Of a stretch of 64,000 nt of DNA, positions 62,611 to 64,000 are shown piece by piece. The notes beneath the pieces are model-generated. The model worked only from the letters and a program-made list of their open reading frames with translations, searched no databases and was not told where the DNA came from. The translations under genes and the position numbers were made by a program. Numbering within the stretch: position 1 is the first letter of the stretch; each line of letters begins with the position of its first letter. This stretch comes from Leptolyngbya sp. BC1307 (GTDB taxonomy: Bacteria > Cyanobacteriota > Cyanobacteriia > Phormidesmidales > Phormidesmidaceae): the NCBI RefSeq assembly GCF_002286735.1, contig NZ_NRTA01000001.1, positions 1 through 64,000 of the forward strand. Reading direction: 5' to 3'.

Positions 62611-64000
62611 ATGGCCAGACTGCTATCTCTGCTGATTAGACACTGGAAGCCTCTCCTGGGCCTAAATATTCTTATTTTTGTCGGCATTATTGCCGGTAAA
62701 CTGCTGACCTACGAGCCGGTTTGGCAGGCCGATGCCAAGCTAGTCGTTCCCGATACGACCAGTGACCTCGATGCCGACCTGGGTCCGCTGGGCTCACTGA
62801 GCACGAACAATCCTGAATTTTCTAATCAAGTCAATCCACTGAAGCTGCAAATATCGATTCTCACCAGCGACATTGTGATCGAGCAAGTCCTAGCTCAAGA
62901 TCCGCAAAAGGAAAAATTTCTATCGCTGACCAGCTACAAAAAACTGTTTGACATCTCACCTGAGGAGCAATCTACCACTATTGAGATTGTCGCGACCAGC
63001 CCCGATCCGACCCTGGCGCAGCAGAGAGTCCAATGGCTGCTACAGGCGTATCAGGCCCGGCTAAACCAGCTAAGAACCTCTGAAAGTAGCGCCCGAGGAG
63101 ACTTCAACCAAGATAAAGTTAGCCAGGCCAAAGCCGATTTAGAAGCCGTACAGTCAGAGCTAGCGCAGTTTCAACAAGCGTCAGGATTAGTCAATGCCGA
63201 TGTGCAAACCGCCGAACTCGTCAAGCTAATCAACTCATTAGAAGCGCAGTTCATTGATACCCAGGCCACCGCTCAGATCAATGCCGATCAGGTTGAAGCG
63301 CTGAGCGCCCGGCTAGTGCTGACGCCCGATCAAGCGGTGCAGGCACTAGGACTGAATGAAAATGAAAACTATCAGCTGGTGCGCACGCAGCTAGCAACGC
63401 TATCAGTAGCGCTGGCCGAAGCCGAAGCCGAGTTTACCCCAGCCTCTCCACAAGTACAGCTAGCACAGCGTCGTCGAGATGAGGTTGCTGCCGAGCTGCA
63501 GCGATACTTAAACCAGGTCAATATTCCTTCGTCGCTAGATCTGTCTTTAACCAGCGGGGCAGAGGGCCGCTCAGAGCTGATTCAGCAGATGGTTTTGGCC
63601 GATAGCCTAGCGGCAGCTCAGCTCAACCAGGCCGCACAGCTCCAGACCAAAATCGGTCAGCTCAACAACACGCTCAGCTCGGTACCGGAGGCTCAAGCTC
63701 GTCTGCTCGAATTGCAGCAGCGCTACGATGTAGCAGAGGGCATTTACAAGGGGCTGGTAGCCCAGAGTCAGCAGTCGAATATCAGTGCGTTCAGCGCTTA
63801 CCCGAGTATTCAGGTTTTAGATCCGCCCCGGGTTGACCCAGAGCCGATTGGCCCCAATTTGAAGCTGGCAATTGTCAACGCGCTGCTAGCGGCCATTGTC
63901 TTTAGCGCGGCCCTGCTGCTGCTGCTAGAAGGGCGCGATCCGCTACTCTCTCCTAAAGATTTGGAGACGATGAAGTTTGACTTTATTTCGCGCATTCCCC
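62611..64000 (+). CDS. Wzz/Wzc (GumC-type) polysaccharide chain-length protein, 3' end beyond the window
   Basis: The reading frame is open from ATG 62611 to the window edge (463 codons). An N-terminal membrane helix (LNILIFVGIIAGKLL) leads into the Wzz domain (YEPVWQADAKLVVPDT, SILTSDIVIEQVLA). Long periplasmic coiled-coil helices follow (QAKADLEAVQSELAQFQQA, ELLQQRYDVAEGIYKGLVAQ-like region). Then come the Pro-rich second-helix entry (RVDPEPIGPNLKLAIVNALL) and a second membrane helix. The end visible here is the start of the cytoplasmic part, which may be a BY-kinase as in Wzc. It controls polymer length with Wzy and Wza. Confidence 0.9.
   Translation, partial: MARLLSLLIRHWKPLLGLNILIFVGIIAGKLLTYEPVWQADAKLVVPDTTSDLDADLGPLGSLSTNNPEFSNQVNPLKLQISILTSDIVIEQVLAQDPQKEKFLSLTSYKKLFDISPEEQSTTIEIVATSPDPTLAQQRVQWLLQAYQARLNQLRTSESSARGDFNQDKVSQAKADLEAVQSELAQFQQASGLVNADVQTAELVKLINSLEAQFIDTQATAQINADQVEALSARLVLTPDQAVQALGLNENENYQLVRTQLATLSVALAEAEAEFTPASPQVQLAQRRRDEVAAELQRYLNQVNIPSSLDLSLTSGAEGRSELIQQMVLADSLAAAQLNQAAQLQTKIGQLNNTLSSVPEAQARLLELQQRYDVAEGIYKGLVAQSQQSNISAFSAYPSIQVLDPPRVDPEPIGPNLKLAIVNALLAAIVFSAALLLLLEGRDPLLSPKDLETMKFDFISRIP

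Overview
The window is chromosomal DNA from a cyanobacterium. The evidence is gene content: light-dependent protochlorophyllide reductase, a flavodiiron Flv3-Flv1 pair, an isochorismate/phylloquinone (menF-menD-menH) cluster, pentapeptide-repeat proteins, and DUF3370/DUF3153/YggT-type proteins. The HIP1 octamer GCGATCGC also recurs throughout, inside and between genes. I cannot name the genus; the style fits a Leptolyngbya/Synechococcus-like lineage.

Layout. 1-486: tail of an IS4/IS701-type transposase, cut by the window edge. 687-4846: miaB, a pentapeptide protein and a mercuric-reductase-like flavoprotein. 4847-14685 (minus strand): a defence island, hsdM-hsdS-[PtuA-like ATPase]-[PtuB-like HNH]-hsdR-[unknown 274 aa]. 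Its genes overlap or abut, so a Septu-like pair sits inside a type I restriction-modification operon. 14803-15385: a broken alpha/beta hydrolase. 15506-19524: menH, menD and menF. 19635-24030: a gene remnant, a Uma2 protein, flv1 and flv3. 24199-27830: rsmD, a sulfurtransferase, mnmD, two decayed genes and a YaiI protein.

28010-38232 is mostly plus strand. It holds a TPR protein, a pentapeptide protein, an alpha/beta hydrolase, a minus-strand Ser/Thr kinase, a polyamine pair (SpeD-SpeE fusion plus an agmatinase-family protein), DUF3153, upp and YggT, closed by a strong two-way terminator. 38347-51738 holds aroE, DUF3370, a C15 peptidase, hisH, a VanX-like dipeptidase, a partner-switching phosphatase/anti-sigma pair, a secreted PPC protein with a PEP-CTERM remnant beside it, a DUF296 protein, a YdcF protein, por, a methyltransferase and a P450.

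52361 to the right edge is a Wzx/Wzy-type exopolysaccharide cluster: an SLBB export protein, a TagA/WecB glycosyltransferase, a GT2, a sulfotransferase, a Wzx flippase, two GT4s, a Wzy-like polymerase and a truncated Wzz/Wzc protein. The sulfotransferase suggests a sulfated polymer.

The most interesting region is the six-gene RM/Septu-like operon with its uncharacterised last gene. Secondary interests are the polyamine pair, several freshly decayed genes, and two small inverted-repeat elements (2078-2182 and 51879-52093). No tRNA, rRNA or CRISPR array was seen.
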